From: JABWAN01 sp041918175
GTDB lineage: Bacteria; Zhuqueibacterota; Zhuqueibacteria; Zhuqueibacterales; Zhuqueibacteraceae
NCBI GenBank assembly: GCA_041918175.1
Contig: JAYRWE010000091.1
Location: 186,001 to 250,000, forward strand
DNA length: 64,000 nucleotides
Direction of reading: 5' to 3'
In this document: in pieces, positions 52,422-59,810 of the stretch
Layout: each line of letters opens with the position of its first letter
Position numbering within the stretch: the stretch's first letter is position 1
Position numbers and translations under genes: made by a program
Notes under the pieces: generated by a model
The model's database searches: none
Seen by the model: the letters and a program-made list of their open reading frames with translations, nothing else
Told to the model about the DNA's origin: nothing

Positions 52422-53651
52422 ATGAGCAAGCGCCTCATTCGCCGCATCAAAATCGCGCATGTCACCGGATGGATGCACGTTGGCGGCAAAGAGAACGGCA
52501 TGGTCAATCTCGTGAACGCCATGCCCACGGAGATTTTCGAGAATCATGTGTATGTGTTTCGCGCGGGCGGCATTCTCTTGCAGCGCGTCGATCGCGAAAA
52601 AGTTCACGTCGAAGAACTCGGCGAAAAACTTGGCGGCGATTTGAGCATTTACACCAAACTCGCCAAACTCTTTCGCCATTATCGCATCGACATTGTGCAC
52701 ACGCGCTCATGGGGCACATTGCTCGAAGGCATGCTCGCCGCGAAATTCGCGGGCGTGCCTGCGATTGTGCATGGCGAGCATGGTTTGATCAAAGCCGAGA
52801 GCAAATCGCATGTGCTCATTCAACGTCGGCTTTGGCAATGGGCCGATCAAGTGATGTGCGTCTCCGATGTGTTGCGCGGCACGCTGGAGCAGAAGCTGGG
52901 TTATCCTGCTGCGCGCATTCACGTCATTCACAACGGCGTGGAGTTGGATAAATTTGAAATCAATGTCGATCCCGCGGACTTTCGCGCGGAGCTTGGCCTC
53001 GCGCCGGATACGCCGATCTTCGGCAGCATCGGCCGCCTCGTGCCCGTGAAAAACTATGCGTGCCTCATTCGCGCCGCGCGTGTGGTGATCGACAAAATTC
53101 CGAATGCCGCGCTCATCTTCGTCGGCGATGGCCCAATGCAGCCCGAACTCGCGCAGCTCGCGGAAGAGCTGGGCATCACAAAGAATGTACACTTTCTCAA
53201 CTGGCGCAAAGACGTGCCGCGCATCATGCACTCGCTTGATACGTTTGTGCTCTCTTCGTGGAGCGAAGGCATGTCCAATTCGATTCTCGAAGCCATGTGC
53301 TCGCGCAAACCCGTGGTCGCCACCGCGGTCGGCGGCAATCCCGAGCTGGTGATGGAAGGCGAGACCGGCTTGCTCGTGCCTTCGAATGATCATCAAAAAA
53401 TGGGCGAGGCGATTCTTGGCTTACTGCTCAATCACAAACGCCGCATGGCCATGGGCGAAGCCGGCCGCAAACGTGTCGAAGAGCACTTCACGTTACCCAC
53501 GATGATTCGCAAGTACGAGCGCATGTACGTTGACGTTGCCACGAAGCGCTTCACGTTTCATCCGGAGTTGCGGGAGAACATCACTCGCCACTTCGCGGAG
53601 GAGAGCAAAATAAGTTCGCACGCGAACGCTGGCGTGAGCACGTTGGATTGA
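52422..53651 (+). CDS. Glycosyltransferase family 4
   Basis: A protein of 409 residues, GT-B fold. The N-terminal loop VTGWMHVGGKENGMVNLVNA is the acceptor-side glycine motif; GSIGRLVPVKNY and SSWSEGMSNSILEAMCSRKP are the donor-sugar motif (E-x7-E type). It transfers a nucleotide-activated sugar with retention. The C-terminal residues STLD and the TGA stop come from the end of a composite repeat element (53643-53872), so the native C-terminus has probably been altered. Part of the glycan locus. Confidence 0.92.
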   Translation: MSKRLIRRIKIAHVTGWMHVGGKENGMVNLVNAMPTEIFENHVYVFRAGGILLQRVDREKVHVEELGEKLGGDLSIYTKLAKLFRHYRIDIVHTRSWGTLLEGMLAAKFAGVPAIVHGEHGLIKAESKSHVLIQRRLWQWADQVMCVSDVLRGTLEQKLGYPAARIHVIHNGVELDKFEINVDPADFRAELGLAPDTPIFGSIGRLVPVKNYACLIRAARVVIDKIPNAALIFVGDGPMQPELAQLAEELGITKNVHFLNWRKDVPRIMHSLDTFVLSSWSEGMSNSILEAMCSRKPVVATAVGGNPELVMEGETGLLVPSNDHQKMGEAILGLLLNHKRRMAMGEAGRKRVEEHFTLPTMIRKYERMYVDVATKRFTFHPELRENITRHFAEESKISSHANAGVSTLD

Positions 53652-53872
53652 TGGTGTGGTGGATTGATGGATTGCTGGAGTAATGTTAGCAATGTCATTC
53701 TGTAAGAACCTTCCCTAGTGCCCGGCACACCGCTTCTTTTGAGATTTGTTTCAAGCACGAGGGAAGGTTCTTCCAGAATGACAAATGAGGAGGACATACG
53801 CTCTCGAATCAAAGCGTCACGCATCTCTTCACAACTCCATCACTCCAAAACGCCACCGCGCCATCAATCCAA
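53643..53872. repeat. Composite element with TTGGATTGATGG ends, copy 2, provides a stop codon
   Basis: Terminal repeats TTGGATTGATGG (53643-53654) and CCATCAATCCAA (53861-53872) flank a family B palindrome. The left end contains the TGA (53649-53651) that stops the upstream GT4 gene. Confidence 0.85.
53693..53783. repeat. Family B palindromic repeat, copy 2
   Basis: TGTCATTCTGTAAGAACC ... GGTTCTTCCAGAATGACA, nested inside the composite element. Confidence 0.9.
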
Positions 53873-53908
53873 TAGCCCAATACCCAAGTAACCCAATACC
53901 CCACACCT

Positions 53909-54970
53909 ATGCCCATCGTCATCCGTGACGCCGACCCCAAACGCGACCGCAAGGTCATGATGGATTGCCTGCTGCGCAATCGCACCCGCTATGAAAACGA
54001 CGACAGTTTTCAAACACGATTTGATTGGGCCTATGCCCGCAATCCCCACGGCGAAGGTCGCGCGTGGCTTGCGCTTGATGACGGCAACGGCCGCGTGGTC
54101 GGCTTCACTTCCGCGTTTCCGCGCCGCGTGTTGGTGAATGGCGAAACCATGATCGGCTGGAACTGTGCGGATTTTTCGATTGATCAAGACTATCGCACGC
54201 TCGGCGTTGCCATGAAGCTGCGCCGCGCTGCGAAAGAGTGCGTGGACAAAGGCGAGTTTCAATTTCTCTTTGCGCATCCCAATGATCGCATGCGCGTGGT
54301 GCATGAGAAAGTTGGCCACTTGCCCATCGGCAAAATGGAGCGCTACGCCGCGCTGCTGCGCTTCGATAATAAATTGCAAGACAAGCTCGGCAACAAACTC
54401 GCGGCCAATGCCCTCGCGTTGCTCGCGAATCCCGTTTTGCGTTTCACCACCCCAGGCAGCAGTCGCGCGGCACAATGCTCTTTTTCTTTGGTGAATGAAA
54501 AGCGCTTTGGCGAGGAATATGAGACCGTGTTCGAGCGGGCAAAGTCGCAGCATAAAGTCCTCGTCGCGCGCGATGCCGAGTATTTGACGTGGCGCTTTCT
54601 CGAAAACCCGCTCTATCGCACGCGCAGCCTGCGCATGCACTGCGGCAATGCGTTGAAAGGCTACGTGCTCTTTTATGAAGCCAAAGGCACCGCACACGTT
54701 GCCGATCTGCTCGTGGAGGGAAACAACGAAGATATGCGCGCGCTCATGAGCGGACTCATTTATCATCTGCGCAAGGCGGGCATCGGCACGATCTCATTGC
54801 GTTTGCACAACGACAACCCCGTGCTCGCGCAAGCGCTGCAACTCGGTTTCAAACATCGCAGCGACGCGACTTCGACCGTGATCGCATATGCGAAGCCATC
54901 TTCTTCATTCGCGCCGACAATACTCGACGGCAAGAATTGGTTTATGACGGTGGGCGACAGAGACATCTGA
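53909..54970 (+). CDS. GNAT-fold acyltransferase-like protein, paralogue 2
   Basis: A protein of 353 residues, the same length as 50284-51345 and alignable from MPIVIRDAD to NWFMTVGDRDI. Conserved core RAWLALDDGNGRVVGFTSAF and DQDYRTLGVAMKLRRA support a GNAT-type acyl donor site. The duplicate suggests two acceptors or two positions on the same glycan. It is followed after 126 nt, filled by a heptamer tract, by the acyl carrier protein gene, which fits an acyl-ACP donor. The catalytic base cannot be assigned by eye. Confidence 0.78.
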   Translation: MPIVIRDADPKRDRKVMMDCLLRNRTRYENDDSFQTRFDWAYARNPHGEGRAWLALDDGNGRVVGFTSAFPRRVLVNGETMIGWNCADFSIDQDYRTLGVAMKLRRAAKECVDKGEFQFLFAHPNDRMRVVHEKVGHLPIGKMERYAALLRFDNKLQDKLGNKLAANALALLANPVLRFTTPGSSRAAQCSFSLVNEKRFGEEYETVFERAKSQHKVLVARDAEYLTWRFLENPLYRTRSLRMHCGNALKGYVLFYEAKGTAHVADLLVEGNNEDMRALMSGLIYHLRKAGIGTISLRLHNDNPVLAQALQLGFKHRSDATSTVIAYAKPSSSFAPTILDGKNWFMTVGDRDI

Positions 54971-55021
54971 GAGGCAAGGAGCCAAAAAAGGATAATGAGT
55001 CAAAGAGCCAAGTGAGGCAAC

Positions 55022-55096
55022 CAGTGATCAGTAATCAGTAATCAGTAATCAGTAATCAGTAACCAGCAACGAGCAACCAGCAACCAGGAACCAGCA
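55022..55096 (+). repeat. Heptamer tandem array directly before the ACP gene
   Basis: About 10.7 units of CAGTAAT drifting to CAGTAAC and CAGCAAC, ending at the ATG of the acyl carrier gene. The second-last unit is CAGGAAC, which creates the AGGA ribosome site of the gene. Unit number may vary by slippage. Confidence 0.9.
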
Positions 55097-55345
55097 ATGA
55101 ACATTCATTCCGACGTCACCAACTTTCTCAAGAAGCAAGCGCCGAAAGGCGTATCGTTTTCGGATCAAGACAATCTGCTCACCAAAGGTGTGATCGACTC
55201 GCTCAAAATGCTTGATCTCATCAGCTTTATGCAGGAACAATTCAGCATCAGCATTGATGAAGATGAAATGATGCCGGATAATTTTGAATCCGTGAACGCC
55301 ATCGTCGCGTTCGTTAGCGCAAAGCAGAAGAGTGTTGCGGCGTAA
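55097..55345 (+). CDS. Acyl carrier protein
   Basis: A protein of 82 residues, four-helix ACP pattern. The phosphopantetheine attachment Ser is in GVIDSLKMLDLISFM (DSL), and FSISIDEDEMMPDNFESVNA follows. A stand-alone carrier, not the fatty-acid ACP context (no fab genes near). The AMP ligase at 62824 could load it. It carries a bound acyl or hydroxyacyl thioester in the cytoplasm. Its leader is a heptamer repeat that forms the ribosome site. Two palindromic repeats separate it from the next gene. Confidence 0.9.
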   Translation: MNIHSDVTNFLKKQAPKGVSFSDQDNLLTKGVIDSLKMLDLISFMQEQFSISIDEDEMMPDNFESVNAIVAFVSAKQKSVAA

Positions 55346-55372
55346 GGCATATCACGCGTGCTTCCTCAAAAC

Positions 55373-55461
55373 TGTCATCCTGAAAGGACCTTCCCTAGTG
55401 CTCGAACAAAGTTAATTTGAAGTGTGTGCCCAGTGCGAGGAAAGGTTCTTCCAGAATGACA
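55373..55461. repeat. Family B palindromic repeat, copy 3
   Basis: TGTCATCCTGAAAGGACC ... GGTTCTTCCAGAATGACA. It lies 27 nt before a family A copy, so the two families are in tandem here. Confidence 0.88.
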
Positions 55462-55487
55462 ACACCGGGGCGGTTCGCTCCTCTCAC

Positions 55488-55577
55488 TGTCATTCAGCAG
55501 GAATCTTTTTGAGCACTGGAGACAAAGCCCGTATTGACCATGTTCCCAGCGCTTAAAAGGATTCCTTCTGAATAACA
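55488..55577. repeat. Family A palindromic repeat, copy 5
   Basis: TGTCATTCAGCAGGAATC ... GGATTCCTTCTGAATAACA. The left arm is of the GCAGG subtype and the right arm of the GAAGG subtype, as if recombined from copies 1 and 2. Confidence 0.88.
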
Positions 55578-55591
55578 AATCTAGATTTCAG

Positions 55592-56818
55592 ATGAGCACA
55601 ACAATAAAACTTCCCTGGGCCGCGTGGTTCGGCGACCATGAGCTTGAGTTGCACATGCCCGAGTCGTGGCGCGTGCGTGTGTGCAACATGCGCAATGCCC
55701 CCGCTCTCTCTGCGACGCAAATGCAGAGTGCGCTGCAAAATTTGATTGGCGCGCCGTCTTTGCGTGAAATGATGCGCGGCTGCAAAACCGTCGTGATTGC
55801 AGTCGATGATCTCAGTCGCCCCACGCCCACGCATGTTTTGTTGCCGCATTTGCTCGCTGAGTTATTCGCCGGCGGCATCGAGGCGCAAAACATTTCATTC
55901 GTCATCAGTCTCGGCTCGCACACGGCGCTCACGCGCGATGATCTCATCAAAAAACTCGGCGCGGAGATTGTCGCGAACCATCGCGTATTTAATCACGATT
56001 GCCACGGCGAGTTGGTCGATCTCAACACGAGCGTGGGCAAAGTGCCCGTGCGTTTGAACGCGGAATTCATGGCTGCGGATTTCAAAATTCTGCTCGGCAG
56101 TGTGGTGCCGCATGCGTTCGCGGGCTTCAGCGGCGGCGCGAAAATGGTGCTCCCCGGCCTCTCGAATATCGAGAGCATCGAGTGGACGCACAAAGCCGTG
56201 ATGATGGGCCTACGCGGCAAAGCCGGCACGCTCGAAGGCAATCGCTTTCGCGCGGAGTTTGAGCGCGTGGCGCGACACGCGGGCGTGCAGCTCAGCATCA
56301 ACGTCGTAGTCAATGGCAAACGCGAGATTGCGGGCATTTTTGCGGGCGATATTGAAGCCGCGCATCGCGCGGGCGCGCAGTTCGCGAGCGAGGTGTATGC
56401 GACGCCATTACCCGAGGAGCCGTTCGACGTTGTCATTCTCAATGCCTATCCCAAAGACGACGAGCTGTTGCAGGCCGAGAACGCGCTCATGTTTCATCAC
56501 ACCGCGCCGGCGAGTTATTTGAAAGATGATGCCATCATGCTCATGGCGAGCGCGTGCTCATTGGGCATGGGCCATCACGGTCTCTTTGGCCCGCAGCAAC
56601 GCCTTTATCGCACGCCCATGAAGAAAGGTTTTCTCGGCAATCGCCTGCTCGCCGCCTTCATGCCCGGCGTCACCTCGGAAGAGTTTTATAAAATTTATTG
56701 GGAAGGCTACCCCCACTTCCGCGCATGGGAAGAAGCGCTGGCGTTCTTGCGCGAGCGCTATCCGACCGGCGCAAGTGTGGGCGTGCTGCCGTGGGGGAGT
56801 ATTCAGATTGCAGGGTAA
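55592..56818 (+). CDS. LarA-family nickel-pincer 2-hydroxyacid racemase homologue
   Basis: A protein of 408 residues. It shows AVDDLSRPTPTHVLLPHLL (the D-x-x-RP substrate loop), GSHTALT, NHDCHG and HAFAGFSGGAKMVLPGL, whose Lys would bear the nickel-pincer cofactor and whose His is catalytic in LarA. LarA interconverts D- and L-lactate, and relatives act on other 2-hydroxyacids. The NPN cofactor genes larB, larC and larE are not in the window. It lies between the acyl carrier protein gene and two secreted propeller proteins, so it may supply a stereospecific hydroxyacid for activation by the ligase. Length normal. Confidence 0.85.
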   Translation: MSTTIKLPWAAWFGDHELELHMPESWRVRVCNMRNAPALSATQMQSALQNLIGAPSLREMMRGCKTVVIAVDDLSRPTPTHVLLPHLLAELFAGGIEAQNISFVISLGSHTALTRDDLIKKLGAEIVANHRVFNHDCHGELVDLNTSVGKVPVRLNAEFMAADFKILLGSVVPHAFAGFSGGAKMVLPGLSNIESIEWTHKAVMMGLRGKAGTLEGNRFRAEFERVARHAGVQLSINVVVNGKREIAGIFAGDIEAAHRAGAQFASEVYATPLPEEPFDVVILNAYPKDDELLQAENALMFHHTAPASYLKDDAIMLMASACSLGMGHHGLFGPQQRLYRTPMKKGFLGNRLLAAFMPGVTSEEFYKIYWEGYPHFRAWEEALAFLRERYPTGASVGVLPWGSIQIAG

Positions 56819-56867
56819 GCATGCTTGCTATGCAATCATGATCGACGTTGTTATTCAGGGTGAGAAC

Positions 56868-59810
56868 ATGAAAGCTCTAAGCACAATGTTGCTCGTTAGC
56901 GTGATAAGCGCAATGCTTCCCGCGCAAGCGCAGAGCGTGCGCCACGATGGTGTGCGGTTGGCTTGGACGAGCCACTATAACGGCGGAGCTTTGAAAGATG
57001 CTTATGCTACGGCAATTGCCGTGACGAACGCCGGGCAACACTTCGTGCTTGCGGGTCATCAACAAAGCGGAAGCAATGGGTTTGACTCTTTCGTCGCGCG
57101 CTATAGCGCTTTCGGCAAACGCATTTGGGCGGCATCATACGACGGGCCTACGAGCGGCGATGATAGACTAACGGCAATGCAGGTCGATGCCGCGGGCAAT
57201 GTCTATGTCACGGGCCCAAGCTACAGCGCGGCCAGCAAAGATGATTGGGCCACGTTGAAATTCGACGCGACCGGAAAAATGCTTTGGGTCGCGCGTTATA
57301 ATGGCGCGGCCAACGGCTATGACTCGCCCACGGCGCTCGCGCTCGATCACGCGGGAAACATTTACGTCACCGGAATAAGCTATGGCATCGGCACGTACAA
57401 TGATTTCCTCACGATTAAGTACGATGCCAATGGCGCGCAAAAATGGGTTGCGCGTTACAATGGCCCGAGCAATGGCTGGGACGGCGCAGCGGCCCTCGCG
57501 GTTGATTCGGCATTTGTGTATATCGCCGGCGCGACTGGATTTTTGGACGGTCCGGTGTATATCACGACGGTCAAATATGATCATGCCGGCCTGCGCCTCT
57601 GGGCCGCGCATGAACCCAACTCGAGCCAAACCACCGCGATCGCGCTTGATGACTCCGGCAATATCTTTGTTGCCGGCGCGCGGCCGGGAGCTACCAAGTT
57701 TACGGATTATGCGCTGCTCAAATACGATCGCGACGGCACCAAGCAATGGCTGACGCAGTATCACGGCCCGAATCGCAGAAACGATATGGCCGCCGGCCTC
57801 GTCGTGTATCAGGGCGAGCCTTGCATTACGGGACTCAGCACGGGCGCGGGCAATAGCAAATCTTACACGACGATTAAGTATGATGCCGCGGGCGCGCAAA
57901 AATGGTTGACACATTACACCGGCGGCAGCGCGGGCAATGACAGCGTGACTGCGATGACGATGGATCGCGCCGGGAACATTTATCTCACCGGCATGAGTTG
58001 GGCGGATTCTTCTTATGACTTCGCCACGCTCAAATACAACGCGAGCGGCAAACGCCAATGGGCGGCGCGCTATTCCGACTCGCTTGATGCCGTTGCCAAA
58101 ACTTTGGCGGTCGATTCCCTCGGCTATGTTTATGTCGCGGGCAAAATTGGCGGCGAGATTACCACGGTGAAGTACAACGCGTCCGGCGCGCAAAGATGGG
58201 CTGTGCGTCATGAAGAGCCGGGGTATCCGATCGATTCGCCGAGGGCGCTCTTGCGCGATGAGGCAAAGCGCGACGGCAGTTTTTATGTAATCGGAACGGG
58301 CAACACAATATCTTCCGCTACTGATATTCTTGTCATAAAATACTCGCACGAGGGTTTGCAAGAATGGGATACGCGTTATAATCATCCGCAAAATCTCTCC
58401 GACGAAGCGGCAGATGCAATTGTACAAAACGGCTCAATATTCATCACAGGCACCAGTGCTGGGGTGAAGGGAGACCGTGGCAAAGATATAGTTACTCTCA
58501 AGTTTGAAGCAAACAGCAAAAACAAATGGGTCGCACGTTTCAATAGCTCGCCCAATGCCTCGGATTTTGCCATAGCCTTAACCGCTGACAGCTTGGAGAA
58601 TGTCTATGTCGTTGGGCGTACGTACGGTTACTCGGAAAATCCTGCGGGTACTATTGTAACGATCAAATATAATGCTGCCGGTACACAAGAATGGGCGACC
58701 TATTTTAGCAGTTCTACGACGGGTCAGAATACGCCAGTCGCTGTTGCTGTGGATAGACAAAGCAACGTTTATGTTTTTGGTGAAAGTGTCGGATCGCATA
58801 GTTGGAGTGATTACGTCTTAATCAAATATAATAGAAGCGGGCAAGAACTGTGGAACGCTCGCTATGACGGCACAGGTCATTATTTCGATTCACCCTCGGC
58901 AATGGTGTTAGATAATTCCAGCAACATTTATGTGACCGGCTCGAGCACTGCATTTTTTTCTCCTGAAGGAGATTTTACGACGATCAAATATGATTCTTCC
59001 GGTAAACAAATATGGGTAGCTCGCTACGATTGCTCGCAACATTGCCATGAAGGGCCGACGGCTTTAGTATTTTCTTCTACTTCTTCCGGGCAGTTTATTT
59101 ATGTTACCGGGTGGAGCCTCAATCGCGATTCGTTCGCCGATTGTATTACGGTGAAATACAATACCCATGGCCAGCTAGTTTGGAGTGCAAAATATAAAAG
59201 CGAACGATATAAATTTGATATCCCCCTAGCAATGACTGTCGATAGAGATGACAATGTTTATGTCGTGGGCAACACGAGAGGGAGCGAATATCTCAACGAT
59301 GTTTTCACAGTTAAGTACAATGCCGAGGGTGCCGAGCAATGGCGCACACATTATGCTGCTCAGAATAATGCCGATGACACTCCGTTCGGCTTATTGCTCA
59401 TTCCGGAAGAACAAAGCCTGCTCGTAACCGTGCGCAGCAAACAAGATTGGGCGAGTCAAATCACGACGATCAAATATGTGCAAACGCCGGTGTCGGTCGA
59501 GGAGAATGCCGTCGCGCCGCCGCAGGCCTATGTGCTCGCGCAGAACTATCCCAATCCGTTCAATGCGAGCACGGTTATTCGTTACGCTTTGCGCGCTGCG
59601 AGCCACGTGACTTTGGAGGTGCTCGCGCTTTCCGGACAAACTCTCGCGACACTTGTGCAAGAAGAAAAAGCCGCGGGAGAATATCAACAGCAGTGGCAGC
59701 CGCAGGATTTGCCAAGCGGCGTCTATTTCTATCGCTTGCGCGTGCAGCCCGTTGCAAAGGCGGCGCAGGCCGAATGGATTGCAACGCGAAAACTCGTGCT
59801 GCTGAAATGA
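56868..59810 (+). CDS. Secreted SBBP beta-propeller protein with T9SS-type sorting domain, 1
   Basis: A protein of 980 residues. A signal peptide ends near AQAQ (residue 22). About sixteen repeats of roughly 52 residues follow, with pattern (V/L)D(x)xGN(I/V)YVTG and YNGxxxxxD, the SBBP beta-propeller repeat. The C-terminal domain has NYPNPFNASTVIRY, GVYFYR and a final KLVLLK, the T9SS type A sorting signature. I infer surface display or release. GGGTGAG precedes the ATG. The stop overlaps the next start by 4 nt. The middle (about 58255-59420, repeats 8-15) has a much lower GC content and different codon choice than the flanks. Confidence 0.9.
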   Translation: MKALSTMLLVSVISAMLPAQAQSVRHDGVRLAWTSHYNGGALKDAYATAIAVTNAGQHFVLAGHQQSGSNGFDSFVARYSAFGKRIWAASYDGPTSGDDRLTAMQVDAAGNVYVTGPSYSAASKDDWATLKFDATGKMLWVARYNGAANGYDSPTALALDHAGNIYVTGISYGIGTYNDFLTIKYDANGAQKWVARYNGPSNGWDGAAALAVDSAFVYIAGATGFLDGPVYITTVKYDHAGLRLWAAHEPNSSQTTAIALDDSGNIFVAGARPGATKFTDYALLKYDRDGTKQWLTQYHGPNRRNDMAAGLVVYQGEPCITGLSTGAGNSKSYTTIKYDAAGAQKWLTHYTGGSAGNDSVTAMTMDRAGNIYLTGMSWADSSYDFATLKYNASGKRQWAARYSDSLDAVAKTLAVDSLGYVYVAGKIGGEITTVKYNASGAQRWAVRHEEPGYPIDSPRALLRDEAKRDGSFYVIGTGNTISSATDILVIKYSHEGLQEWDTRYNHPQNLSDEAADAIVQNGSIFITGTSAGVKGDRGKDIVTLKFEANSKNKWVARFNSSPNASDFAIALTADSLENVYVVGRTYGYSENPAGTIVTIKYNAAGTQEWATYFSSSTTGQNTPVAVAVDRQSNVYVFGESVGSHSWSDYVLIKYNRSGQELWNARYDGTGHYFDSPSAMVLDNSSNIYVTGSSTAFFSPEGDFTTIKYDSSGKQIWVARYDCSQHCHEGPTALVFSSTSSGQFIYVTGWSLNRDSFADCITVKYNTHGQLVWSAKYKSERYKFDIPLAMTVDRDDNVYVVGNTRGSEYLNDVFTVKYNAEGAEQWRTHYAAQNNADDTPFGLLLIPEEQSLLVTVRSKQDWASQITTIKYVQTPVSVEENAVAPPQAYVLAQNYPNPFNASTVIRYALRAASHVTLEVLALSGQTLATLVQEEKAAGEYQQQWQPQDLPSGVYFYRLRVQPVAKAAQAEWIATRKLVLLK

